DNA of 64,000 nt from Paenibacillus cellulosilyticus. Lineage in GTDB: Bacteria > Bacillota > Bacilli > Paenibacillales > Paenibacillaceae. The DNA is taken from NCBI RefSeq assembly GCF_003182255.1, contig NZ_QGTQ01000013.1:62001-126000 (forward strand), in the 5' to 3' direction. Shown here one piece after another: positions 1 to 10,363 of the stretch. Numbering within the stretch: the first letter of the stretch is position 1; each line of letters starts with the position of its first letter. A program made the translations under genes and the position numbers. The notes below the pieces were generated by a model. That model was given only the letters and a program-made list of their open reading frames with translations. It had not been told where the DNA came from and did no database searches.

Positions 1-64
1 AGGCGCTCTACCAGACCAGCCACGATGCGCCACGCATGGATTACGCACGGCTGCATTCCTCCTT

Positions 65-225
65 ACATCAGGATCTTTGAGCGGAGCTCAAAGTCACTCC
101 TCTTTGACATCAGGATCTTTGAGCATGACATCAGGACCTTTGAGCGTGACATCAGGATCTTTGAGCGGAGCTCAAAGTCACTCCGTTTACTCAAAGTCAC
201 TCTGCTTAATCAAAGTCATTCCGCT
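65..225. repeat. Short direct/inverted repeat array
   Basis: Four copies of ACATCAGGATCTTTGAGC or a one-base variant start near 65, 106, 127 and 148; the last three are spaced 21 bp. Mixed in are copies of the complementary word GCTCAAAGTCACTC (near 86, 171, 190 and a weaker one near 210), so neighbouring copies form TTTGAGC-gga-GCTCAAA hairpins. The array abuts the end of the CapA-like gene. The units are too short and too adjacent for CRISPR. Function unknown; it could end transcription or be a slipped-strand repeat. Confidence 0.75.
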
Positions 226-230
226 TTACA

Positions 231-1628
<1,398 letters not shown>

Positions 1629-1729
1629 GAACGAATAACCTCCGTTATGAACAGTTATCTCTAATAGAATAGGTAGTTCTTAGGGACTTACCCATTATAC
1701 CAGTATTCCAATCGTCCATGAAGGAGGCA

Positions 1730-1926
1730 AATGGGCTCTGCCCCTTTTAACCCCTGTTTTTTCCTCAAGAGTTCTACCCACCTAAATCCTCCCTGCTAGG
1801 GAGGACCCCCGGGGTTTCCCAACCCCGGGACCCCGGAAGGAAAAACGTGGGATGGACAGAGGTGCGGAAAGTCGCGGCGTGCTGGGAGTCGCGTGCCCCT
1901 GCGGGGCAAAGCTTACTTGTTGTGCG
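1730..1926 (+). repeat. Interspersed repeat family A, copy 1
   Basis: An intergenic element starting with a GC-rich block (GGGCTCTGCCCC), then GTTCTACCCACC, the palindromic core CCTCCCTGCTAGGGAGG, a GGACCCCGGAAGG-like block, and ending in GCTTACTTGTTGTGCGT. The same order of blocks recurs near 21.8 kb and, diverged, near 38.6 kb (reverse) and 57.0 kb. The reverse-strand reading frame inside it (1782-1973) is a by-product of the repeat. Confidence 0.8.
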
Positions 1927-1942
1927 TAAAGATGAAATGTTG

Positions 1943-2012
1943 CAATAAAAAACGGAGATTGAAGATCAACCATACCGTCCTATTGGACTAGCACAATTGT
2001 CTTCAATCCCCG
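1943..2012 (-). terminator. Terminator downstream of hemH
   Basis: On the minus strand a hairpin with arms near 2000-2012 and 1953-1965 (GATTGAAGA paired with TCTTCAATC) is followed by a T-rich run (1943-1952). It lies just after the hemH stop and fits a rho-independent terminator. Confidence 0.7.
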
Positions 2013-2032
2013 CTTGTTCCTGAGCTATTCTA

Positions 2033-2992
2033 TTAAGCGTTACCCAGATTAGCAGCCGCTTCGGCGATTGAATCTGCCAGCGCCTCCATGTAGTATGGAT
2101 CGCTGTTCAGCATCGCGATACGTTCCATCGACATGCCCAGCTCAGCTGTGAATGCTTTGGCCTCGATGTCGAGGTCATACAGCACCTCTAGATGGTCCGA
2201 TACGAAGCCGATCGGAGCTACAAGCGCTGCTTCATAGCCTTCCTCACGCAGCGTGCGGAACGTCTCCAGAATGTCTGGTCCAAGCCACGGCTCGCGCGTT
2301 CTGCCTGCGCTTTGCCACGTAAACTGCCAGTCCTTTACCCCTGCTGCTTGCGCAACAGCTTCGGACGTTTCCAGCAGTTGCTTCTCATAGGGATCGTTCA
2401 TCTCGCGGATTTTCTCCGGCAGGCTGTGCGCGCTGAACAATACTTTCGTTTTCACGCCTTCTGCATGGTTCTTCTCGGCACGCACTGTATCGGCAAGCTT
2501 CTGCAGTCCATCCGTTACGCGTTCCGTCAGTGCTGCAACGAGCTTCGGATGCAGGTGGTACGATTCAACGCCAGTAAATTCAATGCCGAGTTCCGACGCC
2601 TGCTCCTTCGCACGCTTCAAATAAGAGCCTACGCTCATAACCGAATAATGCGGCGCCAATACGATGCCGATCGCCTGCTTGATGCCATCAGCCGCCATGG
2701 CCTGCACGCCTTCTTCAATAAGCGGATGCGCATGTTTCAGTCCTTGATAGCATACATAGCGGCCCGGTGCCACCTGCTCCAGCTTATCCTGCAGCGTTGC
2801 GACTTGGCGATCCGTATTCTCGCGCAGCGGGAACACCCCGCCTACAATCGCTTCGTAACGACCGCGCAGCTCCTCAAGCAGCTCTGGCGTAGGTGCGTGA
2901 CCACGGCGAATATGCGTGTAATACGCTTCAATATCATCCATGCTTTGTGGTGTCCCGTAAGACATCACAAGAACGCCGATTCGATTAGACAT
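2033..2992 (-). CDS. hemH: Ferrochelatase (coproporphyrin III type)
   Basis: A 319-residue cytosolic enzyme that inserts Fe2+ into a porphyrin late in haem synthesis. In Firmicutes this family (HemH/CpfC) uses coproporphyrin III; that substrate is taken from family knowledge. The sequence shows the N-terminal RIGVLVMSYGTPQ, the conserved FSAHSLPEKI with the metal-site His, and FVSDHLEVLYDLD with the conserved acidic residue. The start chosen is the ATG at 2992, since GGGAG sits 9-10 bases upstream and homologues start here; an in-frame start 13 codons upstream lies inside hemE. It overlaps the hemE stop by 8 bases, implying translational coupling. The hemY that usually follows hemEH in Bacillus is absent. 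Confidence 0.95.
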   Translation of the reverse strand: MSNRIGVLVMSYGTPQSMDDIEAYYTHIRRGHAPTPELLEELRGRYEAIVGGVFPLRENTDRQVATLQDKLEQVAPGRYVCYQGLKHAHPLIEEGVQAMAADGIKQAIGIVLAPHYSVMSVGSYLKRAKEQASELGIEFTGVESYHLHPKLVAALTERVTDGLQKLADTVRAEKNHAEGVKTKVLFSAHSLPEKIREMNDPYEKQLLETSEAVAQAAGVKDWQFTWQSAGRTREPWLGPDILETFRTLREEGYEAALVAPIGFVSDHLEVLYDLDIEAKAFTAELGMSMERIAMLNSDPYYMEALADSIAEAAANLGNA

Positions 2993-4058
2993 GACTTTTC
3001 GCTCCCTCTGGGCGGCTTGCTGCAATTGCATCAGCCGAATATTGATGCACGAATGCGGTCAAATCCTTCAGCTTCTCCAGCGAAGCTTCTGGGAACAAGC
3101 CATGTCCGAGGTTGAACACGAAACCTGGCTGCTCCAGACCTTGATCAATAATAGATTTGGCATGCGCTTCAATTACAGACTGCGGTGCTGTCAGTACAAC
3201 CGGATCAAGATTGCCTTGTACGGCAAACTTGCCGCCCAGACGGCGTCTGCCTTCTGGAATCGATACACGCCAATCGAGTCCGATCGCATTAGCTTGCACG
3301 TTATGAAGTTCTGTCAATAGCTCGCCAGATGCGACACCTGGGAAGTAAATTTTCGGCTGCGGCAAATCAGACAGCTCCGCGAAGATCCGTTCAATGGTCG
3401 GCAATACGAACGTGCGGAAGTCATGCGGCGCGAGTGCGCCTACCCAGCTGTCGAACAGCTGGAATGCTTTGCCGCCTGCCGCCATGTGCGCACGCAGGTA
3501 TGCGATAACCATATCGCCAAGCTTGTCCATCAGCTTAAACCATACTTGCGGTTCGCTATACATAAGCGCTTTCGTACGCAAGTAATTTTTCGACGGACGT
3601 CCTTCTATCAAGTAGCTCGCAATCGTAAACGGCGCGCCTGCGAACGTAATAAGCGGCACATCAAGCTCACGGTCGAGAATACGGATCGTCTCGATTACAT
3701 GGCCGAGATCGCCCTCAACGTCAATCGGCTTCAGCCGCTCCACATCTTCTGCGCTGCGAATCGGGTTCGCAATAACTGGACCGATATTGGCTACAATATC
3801 AAAATCGATCCCGATCGATGCTACTGGGTTCATAATATCCGAATATAAAATAGCCGCGTCCACACCGAGCTTCCGTATCGGCATCATCGTTACCTCAGCG
3901 GCTAGCTCCGGCTGCCGGCAAATCTCAAGCAGCGAGTATTTCTCTTTAATTTTCCGATAATCGGGGTCGTAACGTCCCGCCTGCCGCATGTACCACACAG
4001 GCACGCGATCGACAGGCTCCTGCCGTACGGCACGAATAAATCGGTCGTTGAAGCTCAT
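2985..4058 (-). CDS. hemE: Uroporphyrinogen decarboxylase
   Basis: A 357-residue cytosolic enzyme that decarboxylates the four acetate side chains of uroporphyrinogen III to give coproporphyrinogen III. Hallmarks are the N-terminal PVWYMRQAGRYDPDYR (signature with catalytic Arg residues), the conserved AILYSDIMNP, and the C-terminal FNLGHGLFPEAS. Length is normal. It is the first gene of a hemE-hemH operon, with a plausible sigma-A promoter at 4096-4124. Confidence 0.96.
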   Translation of the reverse strand: MSFNDRFIRAVRQEPVDRVPVWYMRQAGRYDPDYRKIKEKYSLLEICRQPELAAEVTMMPIRKLGVDAAILYSDIMNPVASIGIDFDIVANIGPVIANPIRSAEDVERLKPIDVEGDLGHVIETIRILDRELDVPLITFAGAPFTIASYLIEGRPSKNYLRTKALMYSEPQVWFKLMDKLGDMVIAYLRAHMAAGGKAFQLFDSWVGALAPHDFRTFVLPTIERIFAELSDLPQPKIYFPGVASGELLTELHNVQANAIGLDWRVSIPEGRRRLGGKFAVQGNLDPVVLTAPQSVIEAHAKSIIDQGLEQPGFVFNLGHGLFPEASLEKLKDLTAFVHQYSADAIAASRPEGAKSHV

Positions 4059-4095
4059 TTCCGTTCCCCATTTCCGCTATTATCTCTTCGTTTCC

Positions 4096-4124
4096 ATTAT
4101 GCCCGTTTTGGGAAGAGCTAACAA
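4096..4124 (-). promoter_or_regulatory. Predicted sigma-A promoter of hemEH
   Basis: Minus-strand TTGTTA (4124-4119) and CATAAT (4101-4096) are separated by 17 bases, placing the start about 30 bases before the hemE ATG. No operator is evident. Confidence 0.55.
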
Positions 4125-4270
4125 CCGTCATACTTCGACCATCGTTGACAATACTTTGACAATCACATGAGGATCAGATGAAATTCAAGTAGCGCCCATA
4201 CGTAAAATCGCCATAAAGCGTTATGCTATACTGGTAGCACTTGTCGCATCAACCATGAGAACGGAGGCAG

Positions 4271-5488
4271 ATGATTGTGGAGCAATGGAAAAAAAATCTG
4301 GCAGTCCTCTGGGTCGGCCAGTTTCTCGTAATGGCAGGAATGACAATGATCGTTCCGTTCTTAACACTCTACCTGCAGAGCGACCTAGGGCTAAAAGGCG
4401 AGCATGAAACTTCCATGTGGTCGGGCTTCATCTTCGCCGCCAATTTCGTGACCTCATTCTTATTCCAGCCGTTCTGGGGCAAGCTGTCTGACCGTTACGG
4501 CCGCAAGCCGATGCTGCTTCGTTCAGGCTTCGGAATGGCGATCGTTATGGTCATGATGGGCTTTGCCACCCAGCCCTGGCAGCTGCTCGTCCTTCGTATG
4601 GTGAACGGTACGATTTCCGGATTCAACCCTGCTTCGGTCTCGCTGGTCTCTTCTACCACACCGAAGGAAAAGATCGGCTTCGCCATGGGCACGCTGCAGT
4701 CGGGCGGCATCGCAGGCACGATTCTCGGTCCTTTCATCGGCGGATTAATGGCTGATGCGGTTGGTTTCCGACCGATTTTCTACATAACCGGTATTATGAT
4801 GTTCCTAGCTTCGCTGCTCTCGATGTTCATCGTGAAAGAGCGGTTTGACAAGCAGGCAGCAGCCACTGCTGCTCAAATGACCATTCGAGAAGGATTCAAG
4901 AGGCTGAGCCGCGTCCCGCAAATACCAGCGTTGTTCGCCGCAACGTTCCTAATTCAATTCGCGATGATGAGCCCGATGACGCTTATCCCGCTGCTCGTCC
5001 AGAAGCTTCACGGCACGACCGAAAATCTAGCCTTCTACTCCGGCTTCGTCGGCTCTGTCACAGGCTTGTCCAATATGATCGCCTCGCCGATACTCGGCAA
5101 GCTGAGCGACCGAATTGGCAGCGAGAAAATACTGGGCATCGCGCTCGTTGGCGCCGCGGTCATGTTCATTCCGCAGGCTTTCGCGCAAACCGTCTGGCAG
5201 CTGCTGCTGGCTCGGTTCGCACTTGGTATTTTTCTAGGCGGGCTCGTCCCATCCGTTAACTCCTTGCTGCGCAAATATGCACCCGATGGCATGGCATCGC
5301 GCGCATTCGGCTTCAACAGCAGTACGCTCGGACTCGGCAACATGGTTGGTCCGATTACAGGCGGCATTTTGTCCGGTTGGATTGGCATTCAGGGACTGTT
5401 CCTGCTGTCGGCGGTGCTCATGTTCGCTAATTCCATCTGGGTGTATCAGACGCTGTTGAAACGTTTGAAGGTACCTGCCAAGGGCTGA
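4271..5488 (+). CDS. MFS drug-efflux transporter (DHA1-like)
   Basis: A 405-residue major facilitator protein with about 12 hydrophobic segments. The motif between TM2 and TM3, FWGKLSDRYGRKPML, is the MFS signature, and ASPILGKLSDRIGSEK is its repeat in the second half. GTILGPFIGG in TM5 matches motif C of drug/H+ antiporters, so export of a toxic compound is inferred. ACGGAGG lies 4-8 bases before the ATG. An extended -10 (TGCTATACT, near 4224-4232) lies upstream. The gene is divergent from hemE and monocistronic. The substrate cannot be read from sequence. Confidence 0.88.
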   Translation: MIVEQWKKNLAVLWVGQFLVMAGMTMIVPFLTLYLQSDLGLKGEHETSMWSGFIFAANFVTSFLFQPFWGKLSDRYGRKPMLLRSGFGMAIVMVMMGFATQPWQLLVLRMVNGTISGFNPASVSLVSSTTPKEKIGFAMGTLQSGGIAGTILGPFIGGLMADAVGFRPIFYITGIMMFLASLLSMFIVKERFDKQAAATAAQMTIREGFKRLSRVPQIPALFAATFLIQFAMMSPMTLIPLLVQKLHGTTENLAFYSGFVGSVTGLSNMIASPILGKLSDRIGSEKILGIALVGAAVMFIPQAFAQTVWQLLLARFALGIFLGGLVPSVNSLLRKYAPDGMASRAFGFNSSTLGLGNMVGPITGGILSGWIGIQGLFLLSAVLMFANSIWVYQTLLKRLKVPAKG

Positions 5489-5534
5489 TTGAACAAAGCC
5501 AGAAGGCTGCCGCAGCCCTTAGCGAGCGCCAATA

Positions 5535-6230
5535 TTACTTCACAACCGCAAGCGCAAGCCCATCATAGGCTGGCAGCATCGCACCGATCAGCCGCTCATC
5601 GTTGGCGATTCGTTCATTGAATGCTCGGATCGCCAGAACGGATGGGCCATTGCGAGTAGGATCGATTGTTTTGCCACGAAGAAGCGTATTGTCCGCCGCA
5701 ATGATTGCTCCCGGACGCGCCAGCTTAATCGCCCATTCCAGATAGTCCAGATAGCTCCCTTTATCCGCATCGATAAAGAAGAAGTCGAACTTCCGCCCCT
5801 CCTCTTCCAGCATCACGAGCGACTGCTTCGCATCGCCGATTCGGTATTCAACGACCTCACCGAAACCCGCTGCCTCCATATTGCGGCGCGCCACATCAGC
5901 GAACTCCTGCTTTAGCTCAAGCGATACAAGACTTCCACCCGGCTTCAAACCACGCGCTAGACAAATCCCGCTATAACCTCCCAACGCACCAATTTCCAGC
6001 GCATCCTGCACGCCAGAAGCATGCACGAGCAAGGTCAGCAAGCGGCCATACCCCGGCTCCACCGAAATGTCCGGCATATCATGTGCTGCCAGCTGCTCAC
6101 GTACGCGTGTCCATTGTTCATCAACTGGGAACAGCTCGTCCACATAACGCTCTGCCGTTGGGCTGGACGCTTCTCCATCTAGGTTAGCGCCCGTATGGGC
6201 CTGTCCTTCATTACGTTGCTCATTCGCCAT
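5535..6230 (-). CDS. O-methyltransferase family 3 (CCoAOMT/TrmR-like)
   Basis: A 231-residue SAM-dependent methyltransferase. The SAM-binding block DALEIGALGGYSGICLARG and the metal-site block FFFIDADKGSYLDYLEW are typical of the caffeoyl-CoA O-methyltransferase family, which in Bacillus includes the tRNA 5-hydroxyuridine methyltransferase TrmR (YrrM). The start is the ATG at 6230, preceded by a perfect AGGAGG; the open frame upstream is unlike the family. The substrate may be a tRNA base or a small catechol-like molecule; sequence does not decide. It is divergent from the next gene. Confidence 0.85.
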   Translation of the reverse strand: MANEQRNEGQAHTGANLDGEASSPTAERYVDELFPVDEQWTRVREQLAAHDMPDISVEPGYGRLLTLLVHASGVQDALEIGALGGYSGICLARGLKPGGSLVSLELKQEFADVARRNMEAAGFGEVVEYRIGDAKQSLVMLEEEGRKFDFFFIDADKGSYLDYLEWAIKLARPGAIIAADNTLLRGKTIDPTRNGPSVLAIRAFNERIANDERLIGAMLPAYDGLALAVVK

Positions 6231-6367
6231 TGTAGTTCCTCCTACGTGTATCTTTGTATTGTTCTTATGTACATTTGTACAATTATACGCTTTTACCCTA
6301 TACTTGATTGTATGATTTCTAAGAGCGGTGTACAAATAGCAATTGCCGCTTACGATAGGGAACGGGG

Positions 6368-7531
6368 ATGACGATGACAGAACGTAAGATTCAACTGATT
6401 GCAACAGCGCCGATGGGACTGGAAGCAATCGTCGCGCGCGAGCTCAAGGAGCTTGGCTATACAGATCAGAAAGTGGAGAACGGCAGAGTGACCTTCACGG
6501 GAGTGCCTGCTGATATTTGCCGGACAAACCTGTGGCTGCGGACGGCAGACCGGGTGCTTGTAAAGATGGGGGAATTCGAGGCTACCACCTTCGACGATCT
6601 GTTCGAAGGAACGAAGGCGCTCGATTGGCCGGACTGGATTCCAGGCGATGGCGAGTTCCCTGTTGAGGGCCGCTCCCTCAAGTCGCAGCTGTCCAGCGTA
6701 CCGGCGTGTCAGAAGATCGTGAAGAAGGCCGTCGTTGAGAAAATGAAAGAGCGCTACGGCACCGAATGGTTCCCAGAGGACGGCGCCCGCTTCGTCATCG
6801 AAGTCAATCTGCTTAACGATAAGGCGCTGCTGACGCTCGATACGACAGGTCCAGGCCTTCACAAGCGCGGCTACCGGAAGCTCGTAACGGAAGCGCCGCT
6901 GAAGGAAACGATGGCCGCTGCCATCCTGCAGCTCAGCCGCTGGGCGCCTCATCGTCCGCTGTACGATCCATTCTGCGGCTCCGGAACCTTCCTCGTTGAA
7001 GCTGCCATGATGGGCTGGAACGTGGCGCCCGGACTGCGCCGCTCGTTCAACAGCGAGCATTGGCCGCTCGTTCCAGAAGAGCTGTGGGAGCAAGCTCGCG
7101 AGGAAGCGTACGATCTCGTGAACGATGACATCCCGCTCGATATTGCCGGCTCCGACATTGACCCAGCTGCCATCGAGGTTGCAGAAGCTGCGGTGAAGAA
7201 GGCCGGTTTCGCCAAAGAGATCAAGCTGCGTACGCTCCCTGTATCAAAGGCGCAGCCGCAAGGCTCCTACGGCGTCATCGTGACGAACCCACCATACGGC
7301 GAGCGCCTTCTCGATGACAAAGAAGCGGAGAAAACGATCAAACAGCTCGGCTTCGTCTACTTGATGCTGCAGAACTGGTCGCTGTTCGCGATGAGTCCGT
7401 CGAAGCAGTTCGAGCAATCGTTCACGAGAAATGCAGACAAGAAACGCAAGCTGTACAACGGCCGCATCGAGTGTCAGCTGTATCAGTACATGGGCCCGCT
7501 TCCTCCGCGCAACAGGGAATCGGATTTGTAA
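6368..7531 (+). CDS. THUMP-domain RNA guanine-N2 methyltransferase (RlmL/YpsC family)
   Basis: A 387-residue RNA methyltransferase. The N-terminus (about 1-150) is a ferredoxin-like/THUMP region for RNA binding; the C-terminal Rossmann domain has YDPFCGSGTFLVEA (SAM site) and the catalytic motif VTNPPYGERL, typical of N2-methylguanine formation. Relatives include E. coli RlmL and B. subtilis YpsC, which act on 23S rRNA; the exact target here is inferred. The ATG at 6368 is used; a second ATG at 6374 is better spaced from the GGGG upstream and is possible. A strong terminator follows. Confidence 0.88.
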   Translation: MTMTERKIQLIATAPMGLEAIVARELKELGYTDQKVENGRVTFTGVPADICRTNLWLRTADRVLVKMGEFEATTFDDLFEGTKALDWPDWIPGDGEFPVEGRSLKSQLSSVPACQKIVKKAVVEKMKERYGTEWFPEDGARFVIEVNLLNDKALLTLDTTGPGLHKRGYRKLVTEAPLKETMAAAILQLSRWAPHRPLYDPFCGSGTFLVEAAMMGWNVAPGLRRSFNSEHWPLVPEELWEQAREEAYDLVNDDIPLDIAGSDIDPAAIEVAEAAVKKAGFAKEIKLRTLPVSKAQPQGSYGVIVTNPPYGERLLDDKEAEKTIKQLGFVYLMLQNWSLFAMSPSKQFEQSFTRNADKKRKLYNGRIECQLYQYMGPLPPRNRESDL

Positions 7532-7553
7532 TAGGTTTTATTTGAGCATGGAG

Positions 7554-7600
7554 AGAGGGTAAAGCAGATGATCGTCTGCTTTACCCTCTTTTTCGTTTTT
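7554..7600 (+). terminator. Rho-independent terminator
   Basis: A perfect 15-bp stem (AGAGGGTAAAGCAGA at 7554-7568 with 7575-7589) around a 6-base loop is followed by a T-rich tail. It ends the RNA methyltransferase transcript. Confidence 0.9.
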
Positions 7601-7893
7601 TAGCGTGGCAAAACCGCACTTAATTCGTTCTCACCCTACTTCAGCGCTGGATAAGTACGGCTAAATCGCGCTTAATCAAGCGCAAGACGGGTTATTGATA
7701 CATACACGGAGCACTAAGAGTGGTTCAGGTACGCTTAGATAAGCGGAAGTCCCTTTTGTGTATAAATAAGAGCGGCTGCTCTACACTTCATTCGCATTCC
7801 AGGGCTGACTCGTCTAATACAAATGGCCGCGCCTCCTTGCTTATAACGACGCTAATAAGGCAACAATGACAGTATCCAACCATTCCCAAAACC

Positions 7894-7921
7894 TTGCAAT
7901 GTCGATTTGCTAGACTATAAT
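7894..7921 (+). promoter_or_regulatory. Predicted sigma-A promoter of the LTA-synthase-like gene
   Basis: TTGCAA (7894-7899) and a consensus TATAAT (7916-7921) are 16 bases apart and lie about 50 bases before the start codon. Confidence 0.65.
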
Positions 7922-7971
7922 GATATATGGCTTATTAATTATTTGTTAAGAAAGAAGGCTTAATCGAAGTG

Positions 7972-10002
7972 ATGGAAAGACCGCTGCAACAAGCTGCAAG
8001 ACGCGGATTGCACGTGTCCGCCGGACTTCTTGTCCGTTTCCTTGCGGCGGACCTGTTGTCCTTTTACGTATTGATGATGCTGAAGCTGTTTATGTTTGAC
8101 CGCTTTATTAACGTTCCGAACATGGCAATGAACGTCGATGACGTCTTCGTTGCGCTGGGCACGCTCGCGCTTGCCTCGTTCTGGACCATTCTGCTGCCGA
8201 AACGCGGTAGAATGATCACGCTTGTCGTATTGAACCTGATTTTAACGTCTGTCGTCTATGCGGACCTTGTTTATTTTCGCTACTTCCAAGATTTAATTTC
8301 CGTGCCTGTGCTGACGCAGGCCGGCCAAGTAGAGTCGCTGGGAGACAGCATCGACTCGCTGCTCGGATGGCGAGACCTCTGGTTCTTCGCGGATTGGCCC
8401 TTCGTCATCGCGCTGTCGATTATCGGATTCCGAGCGATCGGCCGTAAGAACAAAGCAGCGCGCCTTAGCTTCAACACCCGCAAATCGCCTGCGCTGCGCC
8501 GCTGGCTGTTCCGCGTATCGTTCATGCTGATCGTGTTCGCAACAGGCATTACGCTTGTGTTCGTACCGGTCAACATTGCGAAGCGGACGTGGGCGCAAGG
8601 ATTGTTCGTCGGCAACTGGTGGAACCTATCGATCTACAACGTGACTGGCGTTCTCGGCTTCCATGGCTACGATGTTTATCGCTATGCGAATCAGCATTGG
8701 ATCCACAAGGCCGTCGCATCCGATGACCAGATTAACCAAGCGGAGGAATGGTTCAAGGAGCGCGGAGATGTTCGACGCTCGCTTGAGGCTGATCCAACCT
8801 TCGGTGAATACAAAGGCAGCAACGTCATCATGGTGCAAGCCGAAGCGTTCATGAACTTCGTTATTGGCCAATCGATTGGCGGGCAAGAAATTACGCCGAA
8901 CTTGAATAAGCTCATTACAGAAAGCGCCTATTTCGATAATTTCTCGCACCAGACGTCGCAGGGTCGTACGTCGGACGCCGATTTTGCCGTACAGTGCTCG
9001 GTGCAGCCGCAGCCAAGCGGCTCGGTATTTATCCAATATGCGCAAAATGATTTCGACTGTACACCAGCAGCGCTAAAGGCGGCGGGCTACTCGACTTCGG
9101 TATTCCACGCTTATGACGGCGGCTTCTGGAACCGGAATACGATGTACGAGCGGATGCAATACGACACGTTCTACAGCCGTAAGCATTTCACGATTGATGA
9201 ACCGCTCGGCTGGTCGCTCGGCGACAACTCGTTCTTCCGTCAATCGGCTGACGTCATGAGCGAACAGAAGGAGCCGTTCTACTCGTTCCTGATTACACTG
9301 TCGAGTCACCATCCTTACACGCTGCCAGCAAGCTATCAGAAGCTGGACGTTGGGTCCTTCAAAGGCACCATGTTCGGTGACTACCTGCAGGCTGTCCATT
9401 ATGTGGACGAATCGCTAGGCAACTTCGTCGAGCAGCTGAAGCAGGAAGGGCTGTGGGACCATACCATCTTCTTGTTCTATGGCGACCATGATAATTCGAT
9501 TCGCGATTGGGAACCGTTCGAGCAGCTGCTTGGCCATCCGTTGAACGAAGTCGAGCGCGAGCAAGTACTCAAAGAAGTGCCATTCCTTGTCCATCTGCCG
9601 GACGGCAAGCATGCGGGAACGTATCATAACGTCGGCGGACAGCTCGATGTATCGCCAACGATTATGCATCTGCTCGACATCTCCAGTGCAGATCTTCATA
9701 AAGTCGGAACACCGCTCGTTCTATCGAAGCCATTAGAAGGCAAGAAGGTCGTCTATCGCAACGGCGCCTTTACGGATGGGAACGTGTACTACGCGCCACC
9801 GACGGACGGTATCCTCGAGCACGGCACTTGTTATGATGCAAACTCCGGCAAAACCGTCGACATAGCCGGCTGTATCGACGGTGCGAAGGAAGCACGCAAG
9901 GAGCTGAGCATCTCCGATATGACGGTGCAGTACAACATTATCGGCAGGCTGAACGAAATCGCAGCCGAAGCACAGAACAATTCGACTGCGAAAGCGTCTT
10001 AA
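7972..10002 (+). CDS. LTA synthase family protein (sulfatase-fold glycerolphosphate transferase)
   Basis: A 676-residue membrane enzyme of the LtaS family, which polymerises or primes glycerol-phosphate chains of lipoteichoic acid outside the membrane. About five N-terminal membrane segments (residues ~15-215) precede an extracellular sulfatase-like domain. That domain carries IMVQAEAFMNF (metal Glu), SQGRTSDADF with the catalytic Thr, SSHHPY and FYGDHDN (metal His/Asp). The ATG at 7972 follows a GTG at 7969; AAGAAGG upstream could serve either. It has its own promoter and a hairpin after the stop. The C-terminal region beyond about 590 is less conserved. Confidence 0.88.
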   Translation: MERPLQQAARRGLHVSAGLLVRFLAADLLSFYVLMMLKLFMFDRFINVPNMAMNVDDVFVALGTLALASFWTILLPKRGRMITLVVLNLILTSVVYADLVYFRYFQDLISVPVLTQAGQVESLGDSIDSLLGWRDLWFFADWPFVIALSIIGFRAIGRKNKAARLSFNTRKSPALRRWLFRVSFMLIVFATGITLVFVPVNIAKRTWAQGLFVGNWWNLSIYNVTGVLGFHGYDVYRYANQHWIHKAVASDDQINQAEEWFKERGDVRRSLEADPTFGEYKGSNVIMVQAEAFMNFVIGQSIGGQEITPNLNKLITESAYFDNFSHQTSQGRTSDADFAVQCSVQPQPSGSVFIQYAQNDFDCTPAALKAAGYSTSVFHAYDGGFWNRNTMYERMQYDTFYSRKHFTIDEPLGWSLGDNSFFRQSADVMSEQKEPFYSFLITLSSHHPYTLPASYQKLDVGSFKGTMFGDYLQAVHYVDESLGNFVEQLKQEGLWDHTIFLFYGDHDNSIRDWEPFEQLLGHPLNEVEREQVLKEVPFLVHLPDGKHAGTYHNVGGQLDVSPTIMHLLDISSADLHKVGTPLVLSKPLEGKKVVYRNGAFTDGNVYYAPPTDGILEHGTCYDANSGKTVDIAGCIDGAKEARKELSISDMTVQYNIIGRLNEIAAEAQNNSTAKAS

Positions 10003-10023
10003 CGACCTGCAGACAGAACGCAA

Positions 10024-10069
10024 AGAAGGCCTCTCATCCTCCGAGTAATCGGATGATGAGAGGCCTTCT
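10024..10069 (+). terminator. Hairpin after the LTA-synthase-like gene
   Basis: A perfect 15-bp stem (AGAAGGCCTCTCATC at 10024-10038 with 10055-10069). The T-tract is short, so termination strength is uncertain. Confidence 0.7.
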
Positions 10070-10075
10070 TGCGGA

Positions 10076-10118
10076 ATAAAACGGCTGTCGCCGTTCATAG
10101 GACGACCAGCCGTTTTAT
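10076..10118 (-). terminator. Hairpin downstream of the DUF1450 gene
   Basis: AAAACGGCTG near 10078-10087 pairs with CAGCCGTTTT near 10107-10116. On the minus strand it follows the DUF1450 stop and runs into a T-rich tail, so it is the likely terminator of that convergent operon. Confidence 0.65.
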
Positions 10119-10129
10119 TTTGCTGCGCA

Positions 10130-10351
10130 TTATTTGATATACTGCTTCGCCTTCTCGATCGCCTCGTCCTCTGAGGTCGCCTTCAAGTAACGGCCGTTAA
10201 TGAAAATAAACGGGTACTTGGCGCATGGTCCGCAGTAATTCTTGCAGCCGACCTTGATCTCAGATTCCGGTACCAGCTTCGCCAGCTTTGGCAGCATCGT
10301 CTTGACGCGGATGTGATTGCACTTATCGCAAATTCTTATGTCGTTAGGCAT
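10130..10351 (-). CDS. DUF1450 family protein (YuzB-like)
   Basis: A 73-residue small soluble protein matching the DUF1450/YuzB family of Bacillales. It contains RICDKCNHIRV near the N-terminus and GCKNYCGPCAKYPFIFINGR in the middle, so five cysteines could bind a metal or cluster. Its function is unknown. It lies 12 bases downstream of the HesB-like gene on the same strand, in keeping with an iron-sulphur or redox context. Confidence 0.85.
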   Translation of the reverse strand: MPNDIRICDKCNHIRVKTMLPKLAKLVPESEIKVGCKNYCGPCAKYPFIFINGRYLKATSEDEAIEKAKQYIK

Positions 10352-10363
10352 AATGGTTTCCGA

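Noticed and set aside
65-225. CRISPR array
   Set aside because: Repeat units are nearly back to back, spacers are only a few bases, and no cas genes are present.
1782-1973. Minus-strand 63-codon frame
   Set aside because: It lies inside repeat family A copy 1, and a similar frame appears in copy 2; low-complexity content and no ribosome site.
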